From positions 1 to 32,822 of the forward strand of contig JAILNP010000044.1 in assembly GCA_024691475.1 (NCBI GenBank): DNA of 32,822 nt, in the 5' to 3' direction. Shown one piece after another: positions 7,157 through 16,351 of the stretch; the first letter of the stretch is position 1; every line of letters begins with the position of its first letter. The notes beneath the pieces were generated by a model. The model ran no database searches and was not told the DNA's origin. It saw only the letters and a program-made list of their open reading frames with translations. Made by a program: the position numbers and the translations under genes. The DNA comes from Denitrobacterium sp024691475 (GTDB taxonomy: Bacteria > Actinomycetota > Coriobacteriia > Coriobacteriales > Eggerthellaceae).

Positions 7157-8095
7157 ATGGAACTCATTCCTCAGAACATCAAGGTCGCTTTGCTCGCAGG
7201 CGGTACGAGCGGCGAAAGGGAAATCTCGCTGCAGTCCGGCAAAGGTGCGCTCGAGGCGCTTCGTGCTGCTGGTTTTTCGGTTACCGAGTTTGATCCAGCG
7301 AACTCCGAGGACCTTGTTGAGCTCATTAGAGGTTCGTTCGATGTTGCCTTCCTGTGCCTGCATGGCAAGCATGGCGAAGATGGCACGATGCAGGGCTTTC
7401 TGGAAACCATTAACCTGCCGTATACCGGTCCTGGCGTTTGGTCGAGTGCTACGGCTATCGACAAGGCCAAGGCGAAGGTTCATTACATCGAAGACGGTAT
7501 TACGACGCCGCAGTCGGTTACGCTGCGTTCTGCCAATGAAATGAGCGCAGAGGAAATCATTCAGAAGCTCGGCAATCACGTGGTGGTAAAGCCCGCTACC
7601 GAGGGTAGCGCGCTGGGCGTTTCCATTGTCGAGGGCGCGGAAGAGCTGCAGAAGGCAATCGATGCCGACTTCGAAATGGACAAGAAGGTCGTTGTTGAGA
7701 CGTATGTCTCGGGCACCGAGCTTACCGTTGCTGTGCTTGGCAATGCCAACCCGAAGGCACTTCCCGTTATCGAAATCGTTCCCCAGCTGGGCGAGTTCTA
7801 TGACTTCGAATCGAAGTATGCGGCTGGTGGTTCCGATCACATTTGCCCTGCGCGTCTTTCCGAGGAGCTTACCCAGAAGGTTCAGCAGACTGCCTTGGCG
7901 GCTCATAAGGCGCTGAATTGCCGCGGCGTTTCTCGTACCGATATCATCCTGGGCGAAGACGGCACGTGCTGGGTACTGGAAACCAACACTATTCCCGGCA
8001 TGACTGCAACGTCGCTGCTGCCCGATGCCGCGCGCGTTGCGGGCATGGACTTCCCTCAGCTGTGCACCAAGCTCATCGAACTGGCGCTCGAATAG
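7157..8095 (+). CDS. ddl: D-alanine--D-alanine ligase
   Basis: Ddl joins two D-alanines with ATP to make the terminal dipeptide of the peptidoglycan precursor. ATP-grasp features are all visible: LLAGGTSGEREISLQSG at the N-terminus, LCLHGKHGEDGTMQG, VVKPATEGSALGVS, the loop EFYDFESKYAAGGSDHICPA, and a C-terminal EINTxPG-like motif written LETNTIPGMTATSLLP. The loop keeps the KY tyrosine typical of D-Ala-D-Ala ligases rather than the KF of D-Ala-D-Lac ligases, so ordinary, vancomycin-sensitive precursors are expected. The ATG at 7157 follows AAGAAGGG. It has 312 residues, normal for the family, and is monocistronic between its own promoter and terminator. Confidence 0.95.
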   Translation: MELIPQNIKVALLAGGTSGEREISLQSGKGALEALRAAGFSVTEFDPANSEDLVELIRGSFDVAFLCLHGKHGEDGTMQGFLETINLPYTGPGVWSSATAIDKAKAKVHYIEDGITTPQSVTLRSANEMSAEEIIQKLGNHVVVKPATEGSALGVSIVEGAEELQKAIDADFEMDKKVVVETYVSGTELTVAVLGNANPKALPVIEIVPQLGEFYDFESKYAAGGSDHICPARLSEELTQKVQQTALAAHKALNCRGVSRTDIILGEDGTCWVLETNTIPGMTATSLLPDAARVAGMDFPQLCTKLIELALE

Positions 8096-8121
8096 CGGCT
8101 GCCAGCAAGCATGAGCTAGCA

Positions 8122-8156
8122 AAAGAGCCTGCCTCCGCAAGGAAGCAGGCTCTTTT
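8122..8156. terminator. Bidirectional terminator between ddl and the convergent gene
   Basis: Stem AAAGAGCCTGC / GCAGGCTCTTT with an upper TCC-GCAA-GGA extension (8122-8155), flanked by AAAA on the left and TTTTTT on the right. It serves ddl on plus and the 8183-8833 gene on minus. Confidence 0.9.
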
Positions 8157-8182
8157 TTGATCTGCGAACGGTGGGTGGTGGG

Positions 8183-8833
8183 CTAGAACCCGAACAATCC
8201 CTTGATAAGGAAGAAGGCGCCTACAACGAGCAGGATGATGAAGAGCCATCCGCCAACGAGGCAACCCTTGTTGCGGGCGCGCGACATCTCGATAAGTGAT
8301 TCGGATGCCGTCATGTGGTCCTTGATAACGGCGGTGCCGGGTTCCAGGTCAAGCTTGGCAACACGCCCCGAGGGAAGCCAACTACCATCGTGTTCGACGA
8401 CCTGCTCGATGCCCTTCGCGGCAAGATCAACATCAACACGCTTACCTTCGCCAATCATATGGGCAACTGCCACGGTAAACGCTTCAAAGGAAGTGGCGTT
8501 GTCGTCGTTGGGGAAGCACACGAGGGCAACTTCGCCCCAGTAGTTTCCCGGCTCGGGCTTTTCGGAATAGTACGTGCAAACCAGGATGGCATGCATCGTC
8601 CAGCCCTTGGCCTTGCATACCAGCAGGTCTTCGGCTTCCTTGCCTTGAATCTTGCCGATGTTTGCACCGAATGGGTTGTAAACATCGACGGAGGTATGGC
8701 CGCTTTTGTCGGTATTAAAGACGATCTCGCATACGGCGCCGATGATGTTGTCTGCACCCAGTAGCGCCGCGCCTTCCTTCTTGCTGTGTGCCTGGAAGCG
8801 GGCGTAGGAACCGTAATAGGGAAGTGCTGCCAT
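8183..8833 (-). CDS. Unknown tail-anchored membrane protein
   Basis: A 216-residue protein I do not recognise. Residues 1-185 are soluble and mixed alpha/beta in character. They have no signal peptide and contain conspicuous aromatic and glycine segments such as VDVYNPFGANIGKIQGKEAED and TYYSEKPEPGNYWGEVALVCF. A single hydrophobic helix follows at about 191-213 (CLVGGWLFIILLVVGAFFLIKGLF) and ends the protein three residues later. This is the layout of a tail-anchored protein whose bulk faces the cytoplasm. The ATG at 8833 has GGAG about 8 nt upstream. It is divergent from dinG across a 79-bp gap that contains a short inverted repeat. Function cannot be given from sequence. Confidence 0.75.
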   Translation of the reverse strand: MAALPYYGSYARFQAHSKKEGAALLGADNIIGAVCEIVFNTDKSGHTSVDVYNPFGANIGKIQGKEAEDLLVCKAKGWTMHAILVCTYYSEKPEPGNYWGEVALVCFPNDDNATSFEAFTVAVAHMIGEGKRVDVDLAAKGIEQVVEHDGSWLPSGRVAKLDLEPGTAVIKDHMTASESLIEMSRARNKGCLVGGWLFIILLVVGAFFLIKGLFGF

Positions 8834-8867
8834 GTTTTCTCCTCGTTATGGAAGGGAGCTAGCGGTA

Positions 8868-8884
8868 ATGAATATGCGATTCAT
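8868..8884. promoter_or_regulatory. Short inverted repeat between divergent genes
   Basis: ATGAAT-ATGCG-ATTCAT, a 6-bp-arm palindrome in the 79-bp gap between the tail-anchored protein gene and dinG. It could be an operator; the evidence is only its position and symmetry. Confidence 0.3.
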
Positions 8885-8912
8885 GATAGGCTGAATTGAA
8901 CTCAAAGGTAGG

Positions 8913-11900
8913 ATGATGGTTACGGACTCTCTAGAAACATACATTACCGAAGCAACCCCCAAGCGCATTGTCGAACGGTATCGTGGCCTAAAACAGGCTG
9001 CGGAGCAGTCGTATTATGGCGAGCTTGACGATGATGTGGTGGTAATCGATACCGAAACGACTGGCGTGTCGTTTCGTCATGACGAGCTTACCCAGATCGC
9101 TGCAGCTCGCATGGTGAAGGGCGAAATCGTCGACTGGTTCGTGACGTTCGTTAACCCGGGGAAGGCAATTCCCGATGATATCGTTCACCTCACGAACATC
9201 ACACAGGACGATGTGAAAGATGCTCCGAGTCCTGAAGAGGCCGTAGCACAGCTTGCGGAATTCGTGGGTACCAGCGACCTGGTGGCCCATAATGCCAATT
9301 TCGACCGGCATTTCTGCACGAAGCCGGCTTCTGGTCATGCATTGCGTGACAATCGATGGATTGATTCGCTCGATCTGGCGCGTATCGTTTTGCCGCGTTT
9401 GAAGTCTCATCGTCTAACCGATTTGGTCAAGGCGTTTGATGCGCCCATATCCACGCATAGGGCCGATGCTGACGTTGAGGCCCTGTGTGCTATCTACCGT
9501 ATCTTGCTGGCGGGCATTCAGGCTATGCCTATTGAGCTTGTGAAGGAAATCGCGTGCTACGCCGAGGAAAGCGTCTGGCCCACGGTGCGCGTGTTCACGT
9601 ATTTTGCCGACGCGGAACTTGCGGGCGAAAAGCTGAGCCTTCGCAAGATGCGTCAGGAGAACGTGGGCAAGAAAACCTACGCGGTAAAGACCGACGCCGA
9701 ATCCATCGCCCGCGATGCGCAGGCATCGTTGCAGTTTGCGAGCGACGAAGAGATTGAAGAGGCCTTCTCGCCCCGTGGCATGGTTGGCGCGATGTACCCC
9801 GATTTCGAGGCGCGTTCCGAACAGGTGCAGATGTCGAAGTCGGTAAACGCTGCATTCGGGGCTTCGGAAAACCTGGCCGTCGAGGCTGGTACGGGCGTTG
9901 GCAAGTCGATGGCGTACCTTGTGCCGTCGGTGCTGGCCGCCAAGAAGAACAACATCACCGTGGGCGTGGCGACGAAGACCAATGCGCTGCTCGACCAGTT
10001 GGTGAACCACGAATTGCCGTTGCTTTCCGAAGCATGCGGTGGCATAACGTATAGCGCGCTCAAGGGCTTTTCTCATTACCCCTGCATGCGCAAGATAGAG
10101 CAGATTGCTACCGCAGGTCCTCGTATGCGCAGCATATCCGATGGCGAAGTCTGCCAGGCGGCAGCCCTTGCCGGGCTTTTGTCGTTTATCGAGCAATCGG
10201 AATACGATGATATTGATGGCCTGAAGATCGACTATCGCGCCCTGCCTCGTTGGGAAATTACCACTACGTCTCACGACTGCCTGCGTCGCAAGTGCCCGTT
10301 CTTCGGTTCCAAATGCTTCGTGCATGGTGCGCGCATGAAGGCGGAAGCATCCGATATCGTGGTCACGAATCAGACGCTCCTCTTCTGCGATGTAGCCGCG
10401 GAAGGTGGTCTGTTGCCGGCAATTCGCTATTGGGTCGTCGATGAGGCCCATGGTGCGGAAAGTGAAGCGCGACGTGCGTTTAGCTGCAAAATCGACGTCG
10501 AGGAGATTCGCACGATTGTTTCGCGCGTAAGCTCTGAAGATGTATCGCGTAATGTTTTCCTGCGTGCGGAGCGACGCTTAACTGGTGCGGTTGACGCTTC
10601 GGCAGAGCAGATGAACACGCTGCTTACCGATCAGGAACGCGAGGAAGCGCGGGGAAGTGGTCTTTCCGACGGCGATACCCTCATGTTCGCGTTGAGCGGC
10701 AAGGCGAAGCGTGCAGGCATGTTGTATGCACAAACTGCCGAGGAATTCTGCCTGCATGTGAAGGACCTGCTGTACTTCGAGCCCCAGAAGCAGTCGAAGG
10801 GCTACGATTACATCGACCTCTGGCTCAACGACGATATTCGCGCCAGCAGCGTTTTCCAGAATCTCGTTTCCTTGGGACGCGCTATGTGCGAAGCATCGGA
10901 AAAGCTCATTCGCGCGTGTCAGCAAATGGTGGGCATTATGGAGGACGTTCGCTCCGCTGCTGCCGTTCAGCGTGACATAGCCTCTTTGGCATTGAAGCTG
11001 AAGGAGATCGTGAATTCCTGCGAGCTCATTTTGTTCCAGGGGTCCGACGCCTATGCGTATGCCGCCCATTTGCTGAAGCATAAGGGCAAGAATTATCGTG
11101 CTCACGGTTCCGAAAGTCTGGAAGCGCTCATGATGAACGTGGGCGACTATATGAACGAGACGCTGTACGCGCGCACGCACAGCGTGGTCTTCACGTCGGC
11201 AACCATGACCATCGCCGATTCGTTCGACAACTTCGGTACTTCGCTCGGTTTCAACACGTCGGAATTTTCCAAGACGCGTACCGAACAACTGCCTTCCAGC
11301 TACGATTTCGATGGCCATATGACCGTATACGTGGCGAGCGACATTCCCGAGCCGAACGATCCTCACTACCTGGATGCGCTCACTCAATTCCTTATTGGCA
11401 TACATCGCGCTCAGCAGGGTTCCACCCTTACGTTGTTCACGAATCGCCGGGAAATGGAAAAGAGCTACGACGTGGTGAATGATGCCCTGAAGGCCGACGA
11501 CTTGCGTGTCGTGTGCCAGAAGTGGGGCGTGTCGGTGAAGGGTCTGCGCGACGATTTCATTGCCGATGAGCATCTGTCGCTTTTTGCGCTAAAGAGCTTC
11601 TGGGAGGGCTTCGATGCCCCCGGTGCCACGCTCAAGGCGGTGGTCATTCCCAAGCTTCCGTTTTCCAAGCCCACCGACCCGCTGTCGTGCGCGCGTGGGC
11701 AGGTTGACCCCAAGGCGTGGTCACACTACGTTTTGCCGGCAGCCGTTATGGAAACGAAGCAGGCAGCGGGTAGGCTCATTCGCAGCGCCGACGACCGCGG
11801 CAATCTTATTCTGGCCGACAAGCGCCTGATTACGAAGGGGTATGGCAAGGTGTTCCTGAAGTCGATGCCCAGCCATACCGTAAAGCAGCTAACGATGCGC

Positions 11901-11933
11901 GAGATCTGCGAAGAGCTCGCTATGGGGAACTAG
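8913..11933 (+). CDS. dinG: DinG-family helicase with N-terminal DEDDh 3'-5' exonuclease
   Basis: A 1006-residue fusion. Residues about 40-200 form a DnaQ-like exonuclease with DTETTG (46-51), HNANFDRH and HRADADVEA, the DEDDh metal-binding set. The rest is an XPD/DinG-type superfamily 2 helicase: Walker A AGTGVGKS (from 325), DEAH at 510-513, and motif VI QAAGRLIRSADDRG near the C-terminus. C391, C456, C461 and C468 (CxxxxCxxxxxxC cluster) look like ligands of the iron-sulfur cluster found in E. coli-type DinG, whereas many exonuclease-fused Firmicute versions lack it. Expected role: unwinding R-loops or damaged DNA and trimming ends. Two ATGs lie in tandem (8913, 8916); AAAGGTAGG directly precedes them, so 8916 may be used. 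Co-transcribed with the next gene. Confidence 0.93.
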   Translation: MMVTDSLETYITEATPKRIVERYRGLKQAAEQSYYGELDDDVVVIDTETTGVSFRHDELTQIAAARMVKGEIVDWFVTFVNPGKAIPDDIVHLTNITQDDVKDAPSPEEAVAQLAEFVGTSDLVAHNANFDRHFCTKPASGHALRDNRWIDSLDLARIVLPRLKSHRLTDLVKAFDAPISTHRADADVEALCAIYRILLAGIQAMPIELVKEIACYAEESVWPTVRVFTYFADAELAGEKLSLRKMRQENVGKKTYAVKTDAESIARDAQASLQFASDEEIEEAFSPRGMVGAMYPDFEARSEQVQMSKSVNAAFGASENLAVEAGTGVGKSMAYLVPSVLAAKKNNITVGVATKTNALLDQLVNHELPLLSEACGGITYSALKGFSHYPCMRKIEQIATAGPRMRSISDGEVCQAAALAGLLSFIEQSEYDDIDGLKIDYRALPRWEITTTSHDCLRRKCPFFGSKCFVHGARMKAEASDIVVTNQTLLFCDVAAEGGLLPAIRYWVVDEAHGAESEARRAFSCKIDVEEIRTIVSRVSSEDVSRNVFLRAERRLTGAVDASAEQMNTLLTDQEREEARGSGLSDGDTLMFALSGKAKRAGMLYAQTAEEFCLHVKDLLYFEPQKQSKGYDYIDLWLNDDIRASSVFQNLVSLGRAMCEASEKLIRACQQMVGIMEDVRSAAAVQRDIASLALKLKEIVNSCELILFQGSDAYAYAAHLLKHKGKNYRAHGSESLEALMMNVGDYMNETLYARTHSVVFTSATMTIADSFDNFGTSLGFNTSEFSKTRTEQLPSSYDFDGHMTVYVASDIPEPNDPHYLDALTQFLIGIHRAQQGSTLTLFTNRREMEKSYDVVNDALKADDLRVVCQKWGVSVKGLRDDFIADEHLSLFALKSFWEGFDAPGATLKAVVIPKLPFSKPTDPLSCARGQVDPKAWSHYVLPAAVMETKQAAGRLIRSADDRGNLILADKRLITKGYGKVFLKSMPSHTVKQLTMREICEELAMGN

Positions 11934-11936
11934 CCA

Positions 11937-13004
11937 TTGAAGAAACTGGGTAAGAGTCGCCACGCTGGCGAATCGATACACATCAAGCGCTTTACGCGCG
12001 GCACGTCGAACGAACTTTCGTTTAGCGTTCTGGACGCGCGCGGCGATGCGGTTGCCGCACAGGAAGAGGTGGCGCGCAGGAAGAAGAAGCGCGTGGCGCT
12101 TCGAGGCGTTCAGTGGTTTATGGCGTTTGCCGCCATTGCCGTGGTGGCCATCTTGTTCGTGAGCTATATGCGCACGCTGGCTCAGCAAGACGAGAAGATG
12201 CGTTCGAGCGTGGGTGAGGCCATTGGCTACATTCAGCAGTCCGACGAAGACATCGTAGTCATGGATCAGCTGCTGGGGCAAGAAGTCAATGACGGCACCG
12301 TTTCCCAAATGAAGGAGCTTCTCGAGAAGCTTCCCTCGTCGAATTCGCTGCTCGATCGCGCAACGAACAAGGCTACCGAGGTGCTGAACGGCGACGACAA
12401 TTCCGGTGGTGTGGAAATGGCCACGCGTGCGCAGGAATCCGCCCAGGCGCGCAAGACGCTCGTGCAGGCAGGCAGCGAACTGCTTGATGCTGCCGTTTCC
12501 GCCGAGGAAGCCATCGACGATATGAACGAGGCCTGGGAAAACCTGAAGTTGGGCCACGAGAAATCGGTTGCCGCAGCCGAACTGGTGAAAGACACCACGG
12601 AAGAGAACGTGACGCAGTCGATGGCGCTGAGCAAAGAAGCCATTGGGTATTACCAGCAGGCGCTACTGTCCATTTCCGCAGCGTCGAAGCTCGTGCCTTC
12701 GGCCGACCTGCAGGCTTATCTGAATTATGCGAACACTGCGCTTTCCGCAGAACAGGAAGCCGTCGAGAGTGATGAGGCTATCTTGCTTCAGGATAAATCG
12801 ACGGCCGAGAATCACAACGATTCGGCGAACACGTACACCACTGCGGCATCGCGCATTGCGGAGACGTTCCCCAGCAGCCCCTCGCAGCCCATTATTGATG
12901 CATACAACCAGGACACTCAGCAATTGTGGAGCGATTACGAACAGGCGCGTTCTACTGCCGCGCAAGCCGATGCGTACTTGCGCGATTATTTGAGGAATGC
13001 CTGA
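11937..13004 (+). CDS. Single-pass membrane coiled-coil protein, unknown
   Basis: A 355-residue protein not assignable to a family I can name. A basic cytoplasmic N-terminus (residues 1-57, with RRKKKR just before the membrane) is followed by one transmembrane helix at about 58-77. The long outside part is rich in A, E, Q, S and D with strong heptad character (about 80-340), so it is probably a helical bundle or coiled coil. No cysteines, enzymatic motifs or lipobox are seen. The start is TTG at 11937, 3 nt after the dinG stop, with GGGGA about 8 nt upstream. The tight spacing implies coupling to dinG, but nothing ties the function to DNA repair. It resembles envelope or division-associated proteins only in architecture. 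Confidence 0.85.
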   Translation: MKKLGKSRHAGESIHIKRFTRGTSNELSFSVLDARGDAVAAQEEVARRKKKRVALRGVQWFMAFAAIAVVAILFVSYMRTLAQQDEKMRSSVGEAIGYIQQSDEDIVVMDQLLGQEVNDGTVSQMKELLEKLPSSNSLLDRATNKATEVLNGDDNSGGVEMATRAQESAQARKTLVQAGSELLDAAVSAEEAIDDMNEAWENLKLGHEKSVAAAELVKDTTEENVTQSMALSKEAIGYYQQALLSISAASKLVPSADLQAYLNYANTALSAEQEAVESDEAILLQDKSTAENHNDSANTYTTAASRIAETFPSSPSQPIIDAYNQDTQQLWSDYEQARSTAAQADAYLRDYLRNA

Positions 13005-13019
13005 TACATAGCGTATACT
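12990..13019 (+). promoter_or_regulatory. Predicted promoter for the large membrane protein gene
   Basis: TTGAGG (12990-12995), 18-bp spacer, TATACT (13014-13019), 55 bp before the ATG. A second AT-rich string, TATAAA, lies just downstream. The leader then contains the hairpin ATGCCCA-TT-TGGGCAT (13030-13045). Confidence 0.55.
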
Positions 13020-13073
13020 TACTATAAATATGCCCATTTGGGCATTGTGTTTACATGATTGGAAGGCGCATAC

Positions 13074-16000
13074 ATGTCTCAGATGTTGGACGATATAGCG
13101 TATCTCTCTCAGGAAATAGGCCCCCGACCTGCGGGAACTGAAGAAGAACATCAAGCTGCGGAATACATTGCCGAGCGCTTCGAAAAGGGCGCTGGGCTTC
13201 GTGCTTCTATCGAGGAGTTCTCCTGCTGCTCGCAGCCTGGGCTGTTGAACGCTATCCTCTTCGGCCTTGCTGCCGTTGTGAGCATCCTGGGCATCTTCAT
13301 CAATGCAGTACGCATTCCCGCCCTTATCGTTTCAGTGCTGTGCGTGGCGCTCTTCGCGTTGGAAGTGTTCAACATTCCGGTTCTTTCCCGCGTGATGAAC
13401 CGAGGCGTAAGCCAAAACGTCATTGCACGCTACAAGCCCGAAACGCAGAATGCGCGCGGTCGTCGTCGTAAGGTCATTCTGGTTGCCAATTACGATAGCG
13501 ATAAGATGCGAGCTGAACTTTCCAGTGGCCTTATGGGCGTGTTCCCGCTTGCCCAGAAGGCATCGTGGGTGGGCCTTGCGGCTCTGCCCGTGCTGTGGGT
13601 CATTCGCATTCTTGCTCCCGCAGCTGGCGTTTTCTTCGGCATCCTTATTGCCATTGCTTCCATTTGCGCAGCTATTCAGCTTGCGCTGTTCGTTATTCAT
13701 CGCACGGCTACCTACAACGAAGCGGCCAACAACAATGCCGCTGGCGTAGCTGCCCTTATCGAGATTGCACGCCTTGCCAGCTTCGGTCGTCAGGTAGACC
13801 AGGGCGAAGAGAGCGCAGCGGGCGTTCAGATCGAAGGCGAGGAAGCTGCTCGAGAAGCGGGCGTCATCCCCGAAGGCGCCAGCGTTTCGTACGAGCTGGG
13901 CGATAGCGCCATTGCCGACCAGGCAACGGGTGCCATGCGTCCCGTTCAGGTCGCCACGCACGACATTGCCGACGAGCTTGCACAGCCGGGTTATGTTTCC
14001 GAAGAACAGCTCACCGAAGATGATGTTGCCCTCATGCGCGAGGAAACCAAGGCCATCTTCACGGGCGAAGCGCCCCTGCCTGCTGCCCCTGCGCCTGTTC
14101 AGGATGAAGAAGATGCTTCGGCTGAAGATGCCGAGGGTCAGGAAGAGGCCGAACAGCCCAAGGAAGACAACATTCCCGATTGGTTTAAGTCTGCCCAGGC
14201 GAAGGCGAAGAGTTCCGACCGCAAGGGTAAACCGATTCGTCGCTCTCGCTATGCCGACGCGCTTGATGCCGCCGTGAAGGAGAGCAGCGTTCACTTTGAA
14301 GAGGCCAATAAGGTAATTCATCAGGAAGCTGAATCGCGCGACGCTCTTCGCGCGGCTTCTAGCATCGTGGAAGTTGCTGCGCCTTCTCAGGGCGAGGAAA
14401 ACGATGCCGAGGCCACGCTCGAGCGCGCCGCTCGTGCCCGCGCCGACTTGCGTGCCCGCGCCGAAGCGCGCCTTGCTGCTCGCCAGCGTGCTCACGAACA
14501 GGACGAGCAGAATGATATCGCTTCGCAGGAAGCCCTTCGCGAAGAAGAGACTGCTGCTGTCGTGGAGCAGATCGACGGTGCTAGTCAGGCGGAAGCTGCT
14601 CAGCCCGTTGTGCGTCGCGATGAAGCGGATGCCGGTTCCACTACTGCTATGGAGCCCATCGACGTATCGAACCTACGCGCCCAGGTTTCCCAGAACGATG
14701 ATTCCGATCCGCGCGTAGCGCGTCTGCAGGCGCGTCCGTCTCGCGATATCCAGCATGCCGAACGCGTTTCGAACGATCGCGTCGTGTACGACGAAACGCA
14801 GAACGAGGAGCTCGTCGATTTCTCCCAGATTCCCGAGCCGAAGAGTGCCGAGCAGGCGCCGGTTCGCCGTCGCCCCAGCGTGCATCAGGAAACTGTTGCG
14901 CCGCGCGTCACGCTGCCGGAGGTTTTGCCCACCGACGCCCCCGTGCTGCCCTCGCTGGACGAGCTGAAGCAGCATGCGCCTTTGGCCGATGCAACCGAGG
15001 CTCCCGTTCGCACGAGCGGCAATCCCGAGCTTTCCGCGCGCATCCCGCGTATCGATGTGGGTGGCGATGACGATATGGCCGACAACAAGCGTGCGGCCCT
15101 TCGTAACACGCTTCCTTCTCTGAGCGGCACCATTTCCGCCGTGAAGCAGCCCGAACCCGAAGAGGAGCGCCATTCTACGGTGAGCGTTGCGGGTTCCTTT
15201 GCCGCTTCGGGCGCAACGAGCGCATTCAACCCGGTAGGCGACGAACTTGTTGCCGATGTCGATCCGAACGAGCTCTACATCGACGACGTCGACGATTCTG
15301 CGTACGATTCCGACGCTACCGCCACGGGCGCCTGGGCTGGCCCTGGTTACATGGAGATGCCTTCCAAGAAGGGCTTCTTCGGTAGGCTCTTCGGTAAGAA
15401 GAAGCGCCACGATGTTGCTCCAAGTGCATCCGAATGGATTGGCGTCGACGAGAACTTCAACCCCACCGAGGTGGGTGCTGCTCGCGGTGGCTGGGAAAGC
15501 TTCCAGGAGGGGAGCGACTACGAACGTGCTCAGCAGGCTTCCCAGGGTGGCTATGACGACTACGCCTACGACGACTACTACGACGAGGACGAGTACAACG
15601 ACAATCCCGGCACCACGCAGCGCTGGAATGGCGGCGCTTTCTCTCGCGCTCGTGCAGCAGCCGAGCAGCTTGGATCGCGCGGCGCGGCCGAGGAAGAGGA
15701 AGTGGTCGAGGAGCGTCCGCGTTTCCGCGCTCAGCCCCTTTCCGCGGAGTTTTCCGAGGTTGCCGGCCTGGCTGCGGCTATGTCGGGTGATTCCGGCCGC
15801 ATTCCCACGCAGTCGGAGGAAATGCAGGAGATCTACGAGTTCCAGGACGATGGCCTGAACGTTGAAGTGTGGTTCGTGGCACTTGGTTCCGAATATAGTG
15901 GCAATGGTGGCATGAAGGCCTTTATTCAGGCGCACGAGAAGGACCTGCGTGGTTCCGTCATCGTGAACGTCGAGGCCCTTGGTGCCGGCAAGCTTTCTAT

Positions 16001-16292
16001 GGTTCTTTCCGAGGGCGAGGTCCGTACGAAGAAGGCCTCTTCCCGCATGAAGCATTGCGCTCGTTCCGCTAACCAGGCTACTGGTATGAAGATTGCCGAA
16101 ACGTCCATTGACTGGCGCGAGAGCGCGGCATCCGTTGCCATGGCCAACGGCCTGCAGGGTGTGACCATTGCGGGTATGGACGACAAGAAACCCGCATTCA
16201 TGGGGCAGGGCGACGACGTGTGGGAGACCATCAGCGAAGAGAAGCTCCAGCAAAACGCCGAATACGTGCTGAACTTTATAAAGAACATCTGA
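13074..16292 (+). CDS. Four-helix membrane protein: degenerate M28-like peptidase with giant disordered insertion
   Basis: 1072 residues. The N-terminus (DDIAYLSQEIGPRPAGTEEE) and the end resemble M28 aminopeptidases. Hydrophobic helices lie at about 57-76, 79-97, 165-183 and 184-208. The catalytic segments are recognisable but altered. The usual HxD is NYD (139-141). The DNxSG segment is NNNAAG (219-224). The EE pair is EY (940-941). The later Asp is Glu in NVEALG (965-970). The final His region reads MGQGDDVWETI. An insertion of about 680 residues (~241-920) splits the fold: charged, rich in E, A, R, with an Arg/Ala coiled segment and a D/Y cluster (YDDYAYDDYYDEDEYND). It therefore looks like a non-catalytic scaffold or receptor rather than an enzyme. 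ATG 13074 has GGAAGG 7 nt upstream. Confidence 0.8.
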   Translation: MSQMLDDIAYLSQEIGPRPAGTEEEHQAAEYIAERFEKGAGLRASIEEFSCCSQPGLLNAILFGLAAVVSILGIFINAVRIPALIVSVLCVALFALEVFNIPVLSRVMNRGVSQNVIARYKPETQNARGRRRKVILVANYDSDKMRAELSSGLMGVFPLAQKASWVGLAALPVLWVIRILAPAAGVFFGILIAIASICAAIQLALFVIHRTATYNEAANNNAAGVAALIEIARLASFGRQVDQGEESAAGVQIEGEEAAREAGVIPEGASVSYELGDSAIADQATGAMRPVQVATHDIADELAQPGYVSEEQLTEDDVALMREETKAIFTGEAPLPAAPAPVQDEEDASAEDAEGQEEAEQPKEDNIPDWFKSAQAKAKSSDRKGKPIRRSRYADALDAAVKESSVHFEEANKVIHQEAESRDALRAASSIVEVAAPSQGEENDAEATLERAARARADLRARAEARLAARQRAHEQDEQNDIASQEALREEETAAVVEQIDGASQAEAAQPVVRRDEADAGSTTAMEPIDVSNLRAQVSQNDDSDPRVARLQARPSRDIQHAERVSNDRVVYDETQNEELVDFSQIPEPKSAEQAPVRRRPSVHQETVAPRVTLPEVLPTDAPVLPSLDELKQHAPLADATEAPVRTSGNPELSARIPRIDVGGDDDMADNKRAALRNTLPSLSGTISAVKQPEPEEERHSTVSVAGSFAASGATSAFNPVGDELVADVDPNELYIDDVDDSAYDSDATATGAWAGPGYMEMPSKKGFFGRLFGKKKRHDVAPSASEWIGVDENFNPTEVGAARGGWESFQEGSDYERAQQASQGGYDDYAYDDYYDEDEYNDNPGTTQRWNGGAFSRARAAAEQLGSRGAAEEEEVVEERPRFRAQPLSAEFSEVAGLAAAMSGDSGRIPTQSEEMQEIYEFQDDGLNVEVWFVALGSEYSGNGGMKAFIQAHEKDLRGSVIVNVEALGAGKLSMVLSEGEVRTKKASSRMKHCARSANQATGMKIAETSIDWRESAASVAMANGLQGVTIAGMDDKKPAFMGQGDDVWETISEEKLQQNAEYVLNFIKNI

Positions 16293-16299
16293 AAAAAGG

Positions 16300-16332
16300 C
16301 CTGAAATAGCGCTGTATAGCTGCTATTTCAGG
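16300..16332 (+). terminator. Hairpin after the large membrane protein gene
   Basis: Perfect 11-bp stem CCTGAAATAGC / GCTATTTCAGG with an 11-nt loop, preceded by AAAAAA but not followed by a T-run on the plus strand. On the minus strand it would be followed by T6; the plus-strand terminator function is uncertain. Confidence 0.5.
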
Positions 16333-16351
16333 GGATGTTCCGAATAAAGGT

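Noticed and set aside
7789..7860. Ddl as a D-Ala-D-Lac (intrinsic vancomycin resistance) ligase
   Set aside because: The loop keeps the KY tyrosine typical of D-Ala-D-Ala ligases, and no vanH-like dehydrogenase adjoins.
7040..8140. Upstream extension of the rlmN frame across ddl
   Set aside because: The extra ~367 codons are antisense to ddl. RlmN's normal N-terminus starts at 7039 and a -10 box lies immediately before it.
14673..16253. Long antisense frame within the large membrane protein gene
   Set aside because: Leucine/valine/histidine-rich shadow of the acidic low-complexity region, with no recognisable domain.
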